64,000 bases of DNA from Anoplolepis gracilipes (taxonomy: Eukaryota > Arthropoda > Insecta > Hymenoptera > Formicidae), in contig NC_132982.1 of the NCBI RefSeq assembly GCF_047496725.1, forward strand, positions 6,713,001 through 6,777,000, read 5' to 3'. Under the pieces are notes generated by a model. That model was not told the DNA's origin. It made no database searches and worked only from the letters and a program-made list of their open reading frames with translations. The position numbers were made by a program, and so were the translations under genes. Within the stretch, counting starts at the first letter, position 1. The number at the start of each line of letters is the position of its first letter. Below, piece by piece: positions 1 through 14,067 of the stretch.

Positions 1-1707
1 CTTTTCTAAGTTGCAAAATTAAATATCTTAAATAACAATAAAAGTTATTTTCGTAGTTCAATAATAATTCAATAACGCACCGAGTCGATATTAATAATAA
101 TAATTAATAAAAATTTTCAAAAATTTATTTTTTAAAGTCGAATTCTCGAAAGTTCTTAAATTCAATAATATCCTCGATTTTCGCCGCGGTGCTCATTACT
201 TTAAAAGCAAAGGATTGAGTTAGATTGCGCGTGCGTTTGTACGGCCATAAAAGCACGGTGAGAAAGACGGAATGAGGTCCAGGTCTCTCCTATGCAAGTG
301 CTTACGAACGAGCCAATTTAAAAGTGCAATGGAATAGTATACAAAGAGGAAAAAGTATTTTCGCTTCGCGTTAGTCGTACTAGCTCAAACTATCCAACAG
401 CCGCGGGATAGCCGGTGCAAAGTGTGCCCTATTCGGAAATCCGCTTTACAGATCTCTCTGGGGCCCCCTTCGTCTCCGCTCCCTTTCTCGCCATATCTCT
501 TCTTCCTACTCCCTTCACACTTGTGTCTCTTTATCGTCCGGTATGCGCAGTTCAGCTCTAGAGAATTTAGACATTTTCTCCGATAAACGAAATGCAATTT
601 GTAGTTTATTAACTACAAACGATCGAGTGATCGAAAAATAGCACGCAAAGCTACTATTAAACTATTCTACATAAATAACGTAAAAAAAAGTTAGCACGTA
701 GCAATGAAATTGGATCGTGGTAAAAGTTTATGGCTACATTTCACGAGAATAAAATACTGCTATAATAATCAAAGTGTCACTGTGCTATGATTAAAATAAA
801 TGAATTGTAACATAAAAAGACGTAAATTGGATTTATTATCGCTTCCATTTCATCCTTCCTAAAATAATGGCAACATGAACTGCAACATGTTACAATTTCA
901 TCGCTATATCACAATATATTCACTAAAATGCGAAAATCTCACATTCTCAAATCATCGCAATTATTCCAACCAGAACTGCAAAGTGTCTTTGGCACATTCA
1001 CTATCTGTGAATCTCGTATTACGAACCCTCACCGACCATTATCGGTCATGTGAATCAGAGTCGAATCTCGCAATGGCAGCTAACTACCTCATCTTGTATC
1101 TCATTTGATACAAAAGGTCCGGTATGAAGCTATAATTGCCGGATTTTCTTCCGAACAATATATATATCTCGAAAAGTGTAACGAAATAATTATAATATGA
1201 AAATTAGGGAAAAGAAATTGCAAGAGAAAAGAGCAGAGATTATTAATGTGATCATTCTTTCTGGAATAAATAATAGACGTAAACGTAAACCTTATCTCAG
1301 AACTTGAAAGAAATTTAATCTTGAAAATTAAATTATAGGAGAATATAATCTCAATCAACTTTCTATTAAGAAAAAACCGAATTAATTGAACAATTCAAAA
1401 TTAAAATATAATTGTGAAAATTTGAAAATACTTTATATAGTGCAAATGTAGTGATACAAAATGTAGCATAAGTATGAAAATATTATATCGTTACGAATTA
1501 ATAAAATCAATTATTAATAAAATCAAAAAGAGAATAACGACTCTTAAGCAAATTTAAAAGAAATATTAACTAAGAACAAAATTAATGAAGAAAAAAGATC
1601 CTCGAAATAAAAGAAGAAAAAATCAACTTATTACTATCAGATAGTGTCGCGTAAAAAAGATGATGTAAATAAGAGAAAACAACAAATAAAATAAACATAT
1701 AGTTCTC

Positions 1708-1732
1708 AAAAAAAAAAAAAAAAAAAAAAAAA
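1708..1732. repeat. Poly-A tract (25 bases)
   Basis: An uninterrupted A run in AT-rich DNA. No adjacent target-site duplication or retroelement body was recognised, so it is treated as simple sequence. Confidence 0.9.
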
Positions 1733-2185
1733 GAAATTAATTTACTTAAAATGTGGACATAATAACGTTATAATAAAATTATAAAATTACAAGCACGGTG
1801 TACACGTCAATCATTAGAATCATGCGAGATGGCAAGAAATAAACGAAGAAAAGACGCGAAATACTTTATGTCATCCACAAAAAGCACAACTTGAATTTTC
1901 AGCAGTAAATAAGAAACGATTGTCGTAGATCGGCAAGGTGGGCAATCGACAATCCGATTTGATTAGAGAATTCGTCGTCGTGCGACACTCGCTAGCGAGT
2001 AATTTCGTCGTTGCATCCGCCAAGAGCTTGCAACGAGAAGTAATGCAAGAGGTCACGTCTTGTGGCCGCTACGTGCGGTATAATTGTTTCTCTGTTTTTC
2101 CCATCTTTCCATCGATATAAGAAAAGCAAATCGATCCGTTCGATTGCCGTGCTCTGCCACTTTAATTGCCCGATGGAACGGGGAC

Positions 2186-2253
2186 CTCTCTCCAAAATAC
2201 GTATTTTAAGAATCTCCAAAGACTTCTCTCCGAAGTACGTATTCTAAGAATTC
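2186..2253. repeat. Imperfect tandem duplication, period 38
   Basis: Two copies of a segment beginning CTCTCC and containing TACGTATT, followed by TAAGAAT, lie 38 bases apart with a few substitutions. It looks like a local duplication in a GC-richer island. Confidence 0.6.
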
Positions 2254-4801
2254 GCAGTAAATCGCAAGCAATCACTGTTTATATCGCGCCGGTGCGGTGG
2301 TTCGTCTACCCTCTTAGATGATGGTAATTCGAATATATCGAAGGTTGATGTCACTGATATCGATAGTTTTTGGATTCAAGCCAAGGCAATCCGAGTGCCA
2401 AAAATACGTGCAATGAGCAACGATTTATTTAATCGGTCAACCTGATCGTTTCGATTGAATCAAACGTTTGGAAAAAGATAAAAGCAGATTCGAATTTTAG
2501 AAATGAAAAAGTTTGACCTGGTTACATAAAGATATTTTTTTAATCAGTCAGTTGGAAATTTAATGTGAACAATAGCAACTGCTGACAGTAATATAAATGA
2601 CGATGATAGATAGGCAGCCGTGTAAAAAATAAATTGAAATAAACTTAATCATTTGCGTTAGAATAGACAGATATTTAAAAATTGCAATAGTTAATTCTTT
2701 TTCTCTTAAAAATTTCTCCTTCGCGCCTCTATTCTTTCTATTACACACTTTTAATCTTTGGCCATCGTACAATAGTTTCAGTAAATGTGTAATGATCATG
2801 ACGATAATATATATTGCTTGTGCAACAATTCGATTATTATATCGAGAGTTAGAAAATTTATTTTGAAAAATGCTTTGAAAGATGTATAAAGCAAAATCAT
2901 ATATATGTTGAAAATATAATAAAATAATAAAATTTAAAAATATTGAAAATGATAAAAGTACTTTGATAATAAAATAAGCAAAATGGAAAAAGCAATAAAA
3001 GTTAATTATAAAACGAAATTTATTAAATAGAATTATGTAACAAAAGGTATCATTATCACAGTGAAAGAGAAATTGGCAAACACATAAAAAATCTACAAAA
3101 GTCAAATATAATTATTAACATTAAAATTAGTTAAAATGTAATGTATTTATTTAAAGAATAAATTTTGTTTTCACGCAGAATATGTAAAGCAATCATATTT
3201 AATTATTTTATTCGTAATAATTGTTGAATATTTAAATGTAATAAAACATAGAAAAGAGATCACTAGCTACATGAAGAACCGACGAAATGAGTGCATTCAT
3301 ATTCAGTAAAGAAGCATAAGAATGATACGATGCACGTCGCAATGATATCCACCGCGCATTAGTCAGTGGTATTGCGGACAGTATCATCGCATATTCGCTT
3401 AAGAGGTTAATATTTCATCCTGGCGTGACTGCAAATTTCGCGAAGCCGGCACTGAAAAGCACTTGGCTAATGTCGCGCAACGCGAGTACGAGAAAATGAA
3501 CTGTACTGTACTAACACGCGCCTTATGAATGTTCATGTCGGTTTGATACGCGTAATTAAACAAACGGTCGGAAGAATTATTACGGCGAACCGCAAACCCT
3601 ACAAGGCATATACATAAATACATTCAAAATTTATCACTTAATTATTTCTAAGATACATTCATGCACATTTAGATAAACATGATAATATGGAAGTATTATT
3701 ATAGAATATATTCTTTTCTCGAAATATAAACATTAAGTTGCAAAATACTTATAGCAAGTAAACCACACAATGATTCTGATAGCTAAACTTATCGAAGTAA
3801 TCAATATGCGATATGAATATATGCAAGCAATATGTATATGAATATTGTATAACCTATATAATTTAAAATAATTTATATTTTTGATTGTGTATAGATTTGT
3901 AAATAGAGCGTAAATGTGTAAAATTTAATAATATTTAGTTTTAATTGATATTTTCTAATTTGAAAATAGTTTGTAAGTTATGCAACACAGTTACAGATTC
4001 CACATGCTTGAAGCATAACGTGCGTATCGGATTTGAATTACAGTTTACTAGCAATGTAACGTTTAAGATATCAGCGACGAGGAATAGCACGGTGTATATA
4101 TGTATACCGCAGATATTAATTGATGTCTGGGATATGTAAATTCCAGCCATGCGGTGATACAAGCATGCGTATCGGTGCAAATTACAAGCCCGAGGCATGC
4201 TTGTCACTGTAACTTCATTAATATAAGACATATCTGCATATAAATCGCTTGAAATTATTGAAATATTGTAAATAAATTATTACAACGCACAGGTGACGCC
4301 ACGAACGCGACATAACGACGGATCAATTTTTTTAAATTATTGCACATCTTGGCCGACCTCGTCTGATCTTTATTCCTATTTTCGTTCAAGGTTTCGCGCT
4401 TGATTGATCTGACCGAGATCCGGCCGACAAAAGGCAGCTTGTTTCGTTCGGGAAAGTGTGAATTTGTCGAGTGTAACAAATTTTGCAAACCACTCGACAA
4501 ACGGTGGCGAATCCGTTGGCCAGGCTATTGAACATCTCCCTGCGAAGTGAGCTTAAGTCAATCGTAAAATTCTGAAGGTTCGAAATATCGAGAAGAGTAA
4601 TATACAGATACATACGTGCACATGTCCATCCTCCTGCTCCATTCTCACTCTCCGTTTTTATTCGCGCACGCTAGTCGTGAGATGAGCTTTGTTTTCATAT
4701 AAAATTCATGTAATAATACTAACTACACACGAATTTGTCGTTCTGTGACAAACATTTTTACGACTCTTACCGTTGTCCGCTCGACATCAAGCTCAATTCT
4801 G

Positions 4802-4829
4802 TTTTTTTTTTTTTTTTTTTTTTTTTTTT
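4802..4829. repeat. Poly-T tract (28 bases)
   Basis: An uninterrupted T run. It could be a reversed poly-A tail, but no retroelement sequence was recognised beside it. Confidence 0.9.
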
Positions 4830-7800
4830 CGCGCTAGATTAATAACGCGCTTGGTGTGAACGATACTTTGGCGTACATTGTCACTTAAAAGTATCGCAGA
4901 TGCACCATCGACTACAAGCCGCGCAATTGACCCACTTTCCAACACGCAATGATTCACTTGACGAGAGTGCAGATTGACTCTTATTCTCACCCCACACTTG
5001 ACGCTAAACGCGACTACCCCCAGTTCTGAATTTTACCGTTGTGACATATATACGATATTATACGTGCAATGCATAGATTCGATTCGCGACTGACTATATA
5101 TATCTTGAAGATAGATAATGGCACGAGAATACAGATCGTTATCCGGTAGAAATCAGTGCGCAACGAAAATATATTGCTTTCGAAGCAAAATTGCTTTGGG
5201 TATCGTCACGATCACTGAACTCCTTTCTCAAGCTCAGTGTGCTGACAATAGTTCTTGCATCTTCTATAGGGCGACGGATACTTTTTGCAGTGCCTCCACT
5301 GATTACTCTTCCGTAGTTTAAATTGATTTTCCGTCCCGAAAGTTTTCACGAAATTCATCTCAAGTTTGGCCGACTGGCCAGACGACTTCGAAACGACGAA
5401 GAAGTGGACTCAAGATGCGCACAATTTATCGGTTTCGACCAATGAAATGGAATGTACGATTGACGTATTCAATTAATCACGCAAGTAAAAGTGCATAAAT
5501 GTCTGAATATTTGAATCACAAACTATGTTAATTAATCTTAGTTTTGATAATTAATTTTAAAGTACATACAATACGTTAATAATAAATCTAAATTTCACTA
5601 TAAATATTGTTTGAGTATTAATATAAGGTAAATAATATAGTTCGGTTGCACAAGTTTATTTTTGTAAATGTTACGAAAAAATCAAGAAATTATTCATACA
5701 TGACACATCTCGGTGGAATAATTTTCTCGACTCTACAATAAATAAGAAAATTAAAAAATTCCATATTTCTGTAGTAATTCATTTAAACTGTTGCAGAAAA
5801 TAAATATCCAGAATTATTGTGCCTGTGTTACTGGCAAATTCAATTTACCTCTTTCACTGTGCGCGGTGATACATGTCTGATTCATGCATCGGTCGACAAG
5901 CGGGCTTTTTGCCGAAGGTTAAACGTTAAAATAATTCATTTATTGTGAAGGTGGACTTTGCAACAACTTTTTCGCTCATCCGAGCCTATGATCACGAGAT
6001 CCACAGTATAGATCTTCAACGATCGCGTAAATAAACGCAATTATCGTAGAATTAGATTACCGATTCGACTTCTCTTGGATTCTCGGGAGTGGACTCGCCA
6101 TACATTCGCTCGTGAGTAATGAGAAGAGCGAGCGAGAGACAAGATGAGGACCGATATCGCGGCGGCTTAATCCCTCGAGCCACAATTTCCCCTTTAAGCC
6201 CCCTTTGCCACTTCTCGTTGGATAAAGCTCACGCAATTAAATGGGCAGATGCAGTTAAGAGGTCCTCGGACGTGCGGACGCGCACTTCTGAGGCGAGGAA
6301 AGGCTCGACAAAGATCTTTTTCGTGATTGCGCGTTTGTTCGATCTCAATTTAATCGCCAGTCGACAAAAATGAACTATTGAACTAATTTTAAACGATCCT
6401 TGATCCGAAATGTGAGGGTAAATTAGGCGGTAAGACTGCACGCCGTGAAAGTGTGCTCAAAAAATTCGATTATTCGATATTAAATTGCTACCATTAAACG
6501 TTATAAATGTCGTCTTATAAATATTGTCTTATGTCAAAATACAACGAAAGTAATAAATATCGGAAATGAGCAATTAATATTTTATATATTTATATGAATA
6601 ATTATTTTATAACTCTACATTTAAATTTTCACGACGAATATATCATACAAATTCTTTCTAAACATATTCTTCTACACACATATAATTAAGATTACTTTGA
6701 GTATAATTTATTTATATTATTTCCTTCGCACGTGCGCGTACGTACACATAAAATATTTTCTATTTGCATTCTGTCTTGCTAAAGGTTAATCTCTTTGAGA
6801 ATTGGAGAATTATCGTTGGAAATTATAGTACTCCCTCGAGTAAGATTACGATTGTGTGTCTCCTGATATACGCGCATGACTCCTGTTTGTCAGATGTAAT
6901 CAGTTATCTCAAGCACGGATGTAATCGGCGAGATGGAATCAATTGCCATCTAGTCGATCAGCTGATAGTTACCTCAACTCCGGATGGAATCTAAACTACG
7001 ATTTAACAAACATATAATCGCACTCTCTCGGAAACTTTGCGAAAACTATATAAATGCTGTTCGATATTCTACAACTAGATATTTAATACAGTCTCACTGT
7101 CTAAATAAAATGTATCGTCTTTCATTCAAAAAAAGTTTATTTTTTAAATTATCAGAATAAACATCGAGTTATATCACGCTTAGAAAATAAAGGGAAGAAA
7201 TTAAATTAAAATGATTACATCCATTATTCGATTTCAATATAATGTTTCCAATACCATTTATCTTCACTGATTGAAATATTGCATGATAAATTTGTTGTCA
7301 CTTTGTACGGCCTCATAATTTTATATTCACGATTTATGAAAGGTAAATTTACTGTGTTATGTATGTGTGTGCACATGATAACAATAATTTACGCTATAAA
7401 AGACCTTCATACACATATATATATATACTTTCTCTCTCTCTCGCAGATATATTAAATATCCAAATTATTAATATTAATCCTAAATAAAATTTGCTTCCTC
7501 TAATATTTATCAATCAAAATTCAAATTGAAAATCGGTAATTAACTGATTTGCTGTTTGCTTGCAACAAAATCACAAAATTTATAATACGTGACAATGGTG
7601 GAATTGCTATTGCGGGTTTAATAGCCGTTTAAATGCCACGGCAATAGTGAGCAGCACCAGATGAGCTTAAGGTGTTAACGGGGTAAGCACGAGGTGGCTC
7701 TGTGGAATTTCCAGGTCAGTCGTTCTTAGATTCGCGAGAAGAAGATCAAGAAGAAAGAGAGAAAGGGAATGGTTGGGTCTCCCACGAGATGCAATAGGTC

Positions 7801-8757
7801 GATTTCGATTGTCGCCGTTGCCAACCGTCGGCGACCACGTAACAGAGATCGGCTACCAATGACTCACTGCGGGTTTCGAGGGTGAATGTGTGTGGAACAT
7901 TTTCGAGTGACACATGCCCTTGCGAACCTGATCGTCGGAGCGAGAGAGATACGCGAGAGCACCGTAGCGCCATGTTTTCTGGCGACCGGCCAGACATCTT
8001 CGGGATCTCGTTCGACCGCTCCGGTCGCCATCAAATATCCCCTCGCGAAAACATGGATGTCTTGTCCTCCCCAATGCTTCTCGGCTCTTTTTTTCGTCCT
8101 CTCTTTCTCTTTTTTTTTTTTTCATTCGCTGGCTTATCCCACCTGTTCTCACCTTCGCCTCTGGTTCTACTATATTTCTATTCGTTATCGCCTAGTGCGG
8201 ATCTCTCTCTCTCTACTCGCCCGTTTATCGGCCACTACCTCTCTGTAAATTTCACACTGTACTTCCCTCATGGCTCCGAATGGACTTACCCAACATCGAT
8301 CTGTTCCGATCAGCAATGCTATAACTATCAATTTTAAAGCCGCTTTAAAGTCGATAACTTTAAAATATTTTATAAATATATATACTTTATTTTTATATAA
8401 TAATAACTAGTATACAGAGCGTCTCAAAATCTTTGGATGTCCTTTTAATAGCAAATTCCTTAGCGGTAGATTTCTAACAATTTTTCTTTATTGTTAGCAA
8501 AAATACCTACCTAAATAAAATCATCACTTTTTGTAAGTTTCTAATTTTTTCCATCATATATTTTTGCTAAGCGTCAAATTAAATTTCTGTTAAAGTAAGC
8601 TTGATCTAAAATTAATTTGAAAACTGTAGTTTTGTTAATCTTTTAACTTTATAAAGTTTAGTTTATAAAAAGTCTTTCTTTTTCAATCGTTTATAATTTA
8701 AATAATAATAATAATAATTTTAAAATTACATCCTTTTATTGAATTTGCCTTTATTAA

Positions 8758-8920
8758 TTATGTATATATTATCCAATCTCTCATATCAGTGTCAGCATTA
8801 GGAACATAATAAATGAAATTGAATTGAATGTTGACAATGGATTGTAGGATGTTTTGTGCATTGGCGCCTGGTAATTGCTGATCTATCGTTTCTCTCAAAG
8901 GTGCCCGCAGATTGTCAGGC
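8758..8920 (-). pseudogene. Possible decayed coding fragment or 3' exon, family unknown
   Basis: On the minus strand an open frame of 54 codons ends at TAA (8760-8758). It can be entered through an acceptor-like CACCTTAG at 8928-8921. Its composition differs from the surrounding DNA and reads like protein (segments RAPLRETIDQQLPGANAQ and YVPNADTDMRDWI). It remains open a further 11 codons upstream to a stop. No ATG start, donor or partner exon was found. It may be the 3' end of an unrecognised gene or, more likely, a fragment of a transposable-element ORF. The family is not recognised. Confidence 0.3.
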
Positions 8921-11900
8921 CTAAGGTGACAAAGATTGCACGGTGAACAGGTTATTTGATCAGGGAATTAGAACTCAAACTCAAAGGCATATGACAGTCG
9001 GATAATCTAATTACGACACTGCTATGTCTTTGTCATAATTATAGCACTCACTGGTATAATAGGGGAATGTTTATCGTAAAACCTTAATCAAATAATATTA
9101 ATAATGGTTGATTAGTAGCAAATTGGGGCACAAATATCTTGAAGACTTCTAATTAAGATTACAAATGCATCCATCTTAATAGACAATACAACTTCAATAT
9201 ATAAATCTGCTATTATTTTTATTTTATTTCATTATATTTAATAATTTTATTTTCAAAAGTTATTGTTGATGTATGTATAATACACGAAAATCTATATAGA
9301 TACGATGATAAATATTATATCAGATTAAAGCTGCATCTTAACTTTTCATATTCGAATTGAATTAATAATTTTTATTTTTGTGTAAAACTTTTTACACGTG
9401 ATATTAATATAATATGAAATCTAAATATATATTTTTTATAAAAAAAATTACGATTTTCATTAAATTTGTTACAATAATATAAAAAAATATTGTTAAAATG
9501 GATTATGCTTTTTACTTTAACAAAAGCATTTTCAACGTGTTAGTAACGAATCCGCGCTAGACATTTATATAATATATTTATTCTGAAAGAGCCATCGGAT
9601 CATTCTAGTAACAAAGGATTAACAAAATGCGATTTTAGGCGTGTTTAATGGCACAAATAGTTGTTCGCAACGAGAAAAGCCTCTTGTACTTATTATTTGC
9701 GTGCTTTGCTGGCGTTTTATCTCAGGGCCTTTACATTAAATAACACGAAATCTCATCTGACTCGGAAACTTAAGACATCCGACTTTGCGACCTCTTATCT
9801 CTCAGGCTTTTATCACTCTCTCGCCTTTAATGCGTAAACGGGTGGGTTGAGCGAATTGGATAAAAAAAAACGACGCACCCATTACCCCACTTTCGACCGT
9901 AATTAGTCCACCATCCTCTTAACCGTGCGCGAATCGATATCTGCCAGCGCATATATTTGAATGCTACTTGTGGTATAATTAACTGATATCAAGGACTGTC
10001 GATAAACGAGTCACTTTTCTTCCAAAATATCGTTTATCGAAGTTTCTTAAATTCTGAGATTCTAATTTCGATGACTTTTTAAACTTCTTTTTATATATTA
10101 AATAATCAAAATATCAAAAAGTCCGTGACTAAGATTCGTTTTAGACAAAATGATAGCGGAAGCAAAGTGTGAGCACAATAATTGTCAGGTATACAACTTG
10201 AACTTATATTTGTCACATTTTCACCCGCGTAACGCACAACTAAATTTAACTCGATAAAGAAACTTGCTTGAGAGACTGCTTCGTTGCAGGATAAGCTTGA
10301 AAATTATTGGCTATTTTCCTCTCTTCATGAGCTCAAACTCTGTTTTACGTAAGACTTTGTAACTCTTTGAAATGCGTGCGGCCGCATTTGCTGCGTAAAC
10401 AAATGGTTCATAAAAACATGTTAGTTTTCGTAGTATAAAACTTCTGGTTGGCCTATATTTAACGTTTACATACTTCAACTTAAAGTTTTTAACAAAAATA
10501 ATAAAATAACAATATAATAAACATAACTAAAAAGATATATGTATATATATATATTTTTTTTAATTATGGAAAATAACATTTATTCGATTCTAAATGAACT
10601 AGGTATTGCCTTGCATATTGAATAAAAAAATTTGTCAATTGACTTAATTTTAGAATGGATAGAAAAACACGGACCTATTTGTAAAATTGCAATACATGTT
10701 AAAAAAAAAAAAAATTCTAGCACAATGCGTTGCCCGATAAAATTCGGCGAACGGATACGAGGATGCGCGAAAATTTTGTCACAAAATGTTTTTAACTTTT
10801 TACTCATCTATTGTTTATCATTGATACAAAAATGATGTAAAACTTCCTGATATAAAACTGCAAATGAAAGTGTAACTTGGTCAAATTTGTAACAACTTGC
10901 GTACTGGAATAGAATATGCGTATTAAAAATTCAATGCATAAATATCATTATTATCACTGTTTATTTATGCTGTAGAAGAATATTAAAAATTTATTACTAA
11001 TTAATAATATTAAATTATTTATTGCACGTTAAAATGCGTGGAGTCTTAAATAATATATGAAATCACATAAATTATTATAATTTTAATTAAGAATAAATGC
11101 AATTTCACAATATTTAATTACAGTCACAATTATAATTTATATTTTTAAGTATACATTTGCAACATATTCAACAATCAACAAAATTTGTAAAACAAAATTT
11201 TTTAAGATGTTTTATTGTTAAATTATTTAGCTCGGTAAGAAACTAAACGACATAAACGAGTCAACAAATAAATTACCATTTGTATTTTATTCGACAATTC
11301 CTTCACATTCTTTGTTAAACTGCAACCTGTAATACTGTTTTAAATCTTATCACGAATCAATCTACATCAAACTGTAAACTTTACGTGATTTTAAACTTTG
11401 TGTGTGTGTATATATTATCGTGTAACCGATATGTAATGAATAAATGTATTACTCTTCCGATAAAAGTTCATCGAACGAAAACGAGATAAACTCCCAGAGA
11501 TGCGATGGGTTAAACGAAATATTCACGTATGCCGTTAAATTACAGTTTACCGAAATTAGATGGATAAATGTGTAACGCGGCGTCGTGCACCAGCGCCACT
11601 TTACTTTAGTTTAATTACCGGAGTTTCTATAAGACAAACTTTCCTCGGTGTTACTTCCCGGAATTCTAGCTACAATTTCATTTGTTACGTAACAGCATAA
11701 TGCAACAGCCCCGACGGCGGACGTAATGCTGGCGTGTATTCGCGGAACTGCCAATTAATTATTATCATACTAAATTGCGCTCTACCATCAAACTTCGCTT
11801 ATCTTCCCATTCGAGCTAATATAACGATGTCACGCATAACATATCGATTCACATAAAATATATATACATCAATTTTTTTTAATTAAGATGTTAATTTTTT

Positions 11901-12084
11901 TTAATAAATATGAACAAGAAAGTTATTTGCTTCGGCAATAAAAAAAAATTGTTCTTTAATTCTTAAATTATTATAGTGAAATTATATAATAAAATGTGAA
12001 TACACCGATAATTTCGAATAATAAAATTTTTCAAGTTGAAAGAAATTGAAAGCAAAAATGAATATAAGAGTTAATCTTTCTGAC

Positions 12085-12120
12085 TCCCTCTCCCTCTCTC
12101 TCTCTCTCTCTCTTTCTCTC
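12085..12120. repeat. CT dinucleotide tract
   Basis: (CT)n with a few interruptions, pyrimidine on the plus strand. Simple sequence. Confidence 0.9.
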
Positions 12121-12218
12121 ATATTTTTTAAAAGATTTTACAACAATCTGTTATATATTTTTATGCTTTTTTCATATATGCAATAATTTATATCAATAAT
12201 TTATTTTAAATATAAAAT

Positions 12219-12219
12219 T

Positions 12220-12259
<40 letters not shown>

Positions 12260-12265
12260 CGTGTG
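12219..12265. repeat. Compound AT/GT microsatellite
   Basis: An (AT)n run passes directly into (GT)n. Likely polymorphic in length. Confidence 0.9.
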
Positions 12266-12480
12266 TATTAATATTATATATTAGACTTTATCTTTCAATT
12301 TGTATTTTTATATTATATCATATATTTTCCAATTACACCGTTTATGTTTTAAACAGCTATTAGTATTAAATAATATATAGCGCTGACCGTACATCTGATC
12401 AGATATTGACCAGCGATGCTTTAATTAGAGGATAGTTTATGAACGAAGAGTAAAACACATCACGAACATAACGTTTAACA

Positions 12481-12744
12481 ATGATGACGCCACATGTCGG
12501 TACATTTAATTATACTCCGGAAAACCGCGCGACCATGCTATTAAAAGATATCTGCAGTTATGCACACGCGCATTTTGCGAAAAATAATGAAAAGCTCTGG
12601 GAATTGGAAAACCGGGGCGTTCTAATTTATAGCAATCGATGCGATATGGCGCACGAAACTACGCCCGTGATGAATCTAATGGCGATTCGAGCCGGTGTTC
12701 GAAAACTGAAACCCTTTCATGCAAAAAGCATTAACTATGCGTAG
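12481..12744 (+). CDS. ORF of 87 codons, unknown, probably not a gene
   Basis: ATG-initiated (MMTPHVGTFNYTPENRA...) and ending at TAG. It lies in a slightly GC-richer patch and remains open across the whole patch. It has no signal peptide, membrane segment or motif that I recognise, and no convincing splice site at either end. In a window this size several ATG ORFs of this length are expected by chance, so it is kept only as a low-confidence small-protein candidate. Confidence 0.12.
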   Translation: MMTPHVGTFNYTPENRATMLLKDICSYAHAHFAKNNEKLWELENRGVLIYSNRCDMAHETTPVMNLMAIRAGVRKLKPFHAKSINYA

Positions 12745-13777
12745 ATCGTCTGTAAAATTCGCGCCAACGGGAATAAAATCATAACGATAACGACAAAGCC
12801 GTTACATTTGTGAAAAACACTGCAAAGTATAAATGATATCAATAGACGCAATGTTTAATGTTATATTTTTGGCGATACAGCGATATTATAATGCGATTAC
12901 ATATTTATAGAACAATTTTTATATAAACTTTTATATAAACAATTCAAAAAAATGTTTGTAAAATCTAGGAAAAATTTTTTATATTTATATACACACATAC
13001 ACACAGATGTAATCAATTTTTACAATAAATTGTATTCAAAACTAAATTCTATTTCAATTAAAAAAAAAATGAAATTTTTATAGTCAATTCAAACAGTTGC
13101 AAGATTATAAAATGTTTCTTCTCCTATGATTGTAAAGTAATATTTTCCTTCATAATTGTATTTTAAATTTTACATACATTAACATAAAGAAAATAAAAAG
13201 CGAGTATTATTTATCCAAATATATCTTCCGAAAATGACATAAGAATAACAAATAACATAAGAACTTGCAAAACCCATTTGGAAAATGAATCTCCATGCAT
13301 GCGTAACGCGGTCAATATAATACCGCAAGTTCCCGTCGAAAATTCGCAAAGTCGCAAAAGTTTCAACAAAGTTCCCCGAGCAATCTTCAGTCTCGAATAA
13401 TACGAAATTGTCGCGGCAGCATTAAAAAAAAGTGTCGATTTCTTCACAGTGCACGTGTTCGAAAGCGGAAAGATCCTCGAAATGTCACTGAAATAATATA
13501 CATTGAAAAATTACCAGCGGAAAAATTTCCTAAAGCATTTTCCTTCCTCTCCCTCTCGCCCCTCATCAATCGTATATCAACCAAACAAACAGGCGTTTAA
13601 TTTATTTTGCAAACAACAAATATGTAACACACGCGTTTGCATTGTTACCCTGCGAGGAAAAATACCCCACAACCCTGCCGCTTTCGAGTTACATGTATTG
13701 TTAATATTGGTCACGTGGTGATTAAACAAATTGACGATGCCCTCGTTTTAGGGTTGCTCGTTATACTGAGGTTTAAC

Positions 13778-13798
13778 AAAAAAAAAAAAAAAAAAAAA
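13778..13798. repeat. Poly-A tract (21 bases)
   Basis: An uninterrupted A run. Nothing recognisable is attached to it. Confidence 0.85.
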
Positions 13799-14049
13799 TG
13801 TGTCACCATACAACCAGTAAATTATTTTCTGTCGCTAACGTTACTGAATCGTATGTATAATTCGTTTTTTTTTACTGTGGTTTTGACGCGACTAGATTTC
13901 CAAAGAAAAAACGACAAAAGAACATAAAAAAATAATATCTAAATTCTTTAATAATAAGAACATTTAATATAAATACAACAATTCTTATAAAAATTAACAA
14001 ATTTCTTTTCTTTTAGAAAAGAATTTGTTTTGAATATTAAATATCATGA

Positions 14050-14067
14050 TGTGTGTGTGTGTGTGTG
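14050..14067. repeat. GT dinucleotide repeat
   Basis: (GT)9. Simple sequence. Confidence 0.85.

Larger units (their letters stand above)
1..8400. other. AT-rich DNA without a recognisable gene
   Basis: Short ORFs on both strands lack recognisable motifs. A 181-codon minus-strand ORF (2560-3105) begins with TTG and has no ATG in its first hundred codons. Its composition (F, I, L, Y, K) is what T-rich DNA gives. GC-richer islands occur near 1930-2350, 4280-5000, 5850-6370 and 7660-8340. They show no coding signal I can defend and could be regulatory or non-coding transcript sequence. Confidence 0.5.

Noticed and set aside
2560..3105. 181-codon minus-strand ORF that looks like a multi-pass membrane protein
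   Set aside because: It begins at TTG, has no ATG in about its first 100 codons, and its F/I/L/Y/K content is what a T-rich strand gives. No receptor motif fits.
7746..8337. Overlapping ORFs on both strands in a GC-richer, pyrimidine-rich island
   Set aside because: Four frames are open at once, the translations are low-complexity, and no splice-supported exon emerges.
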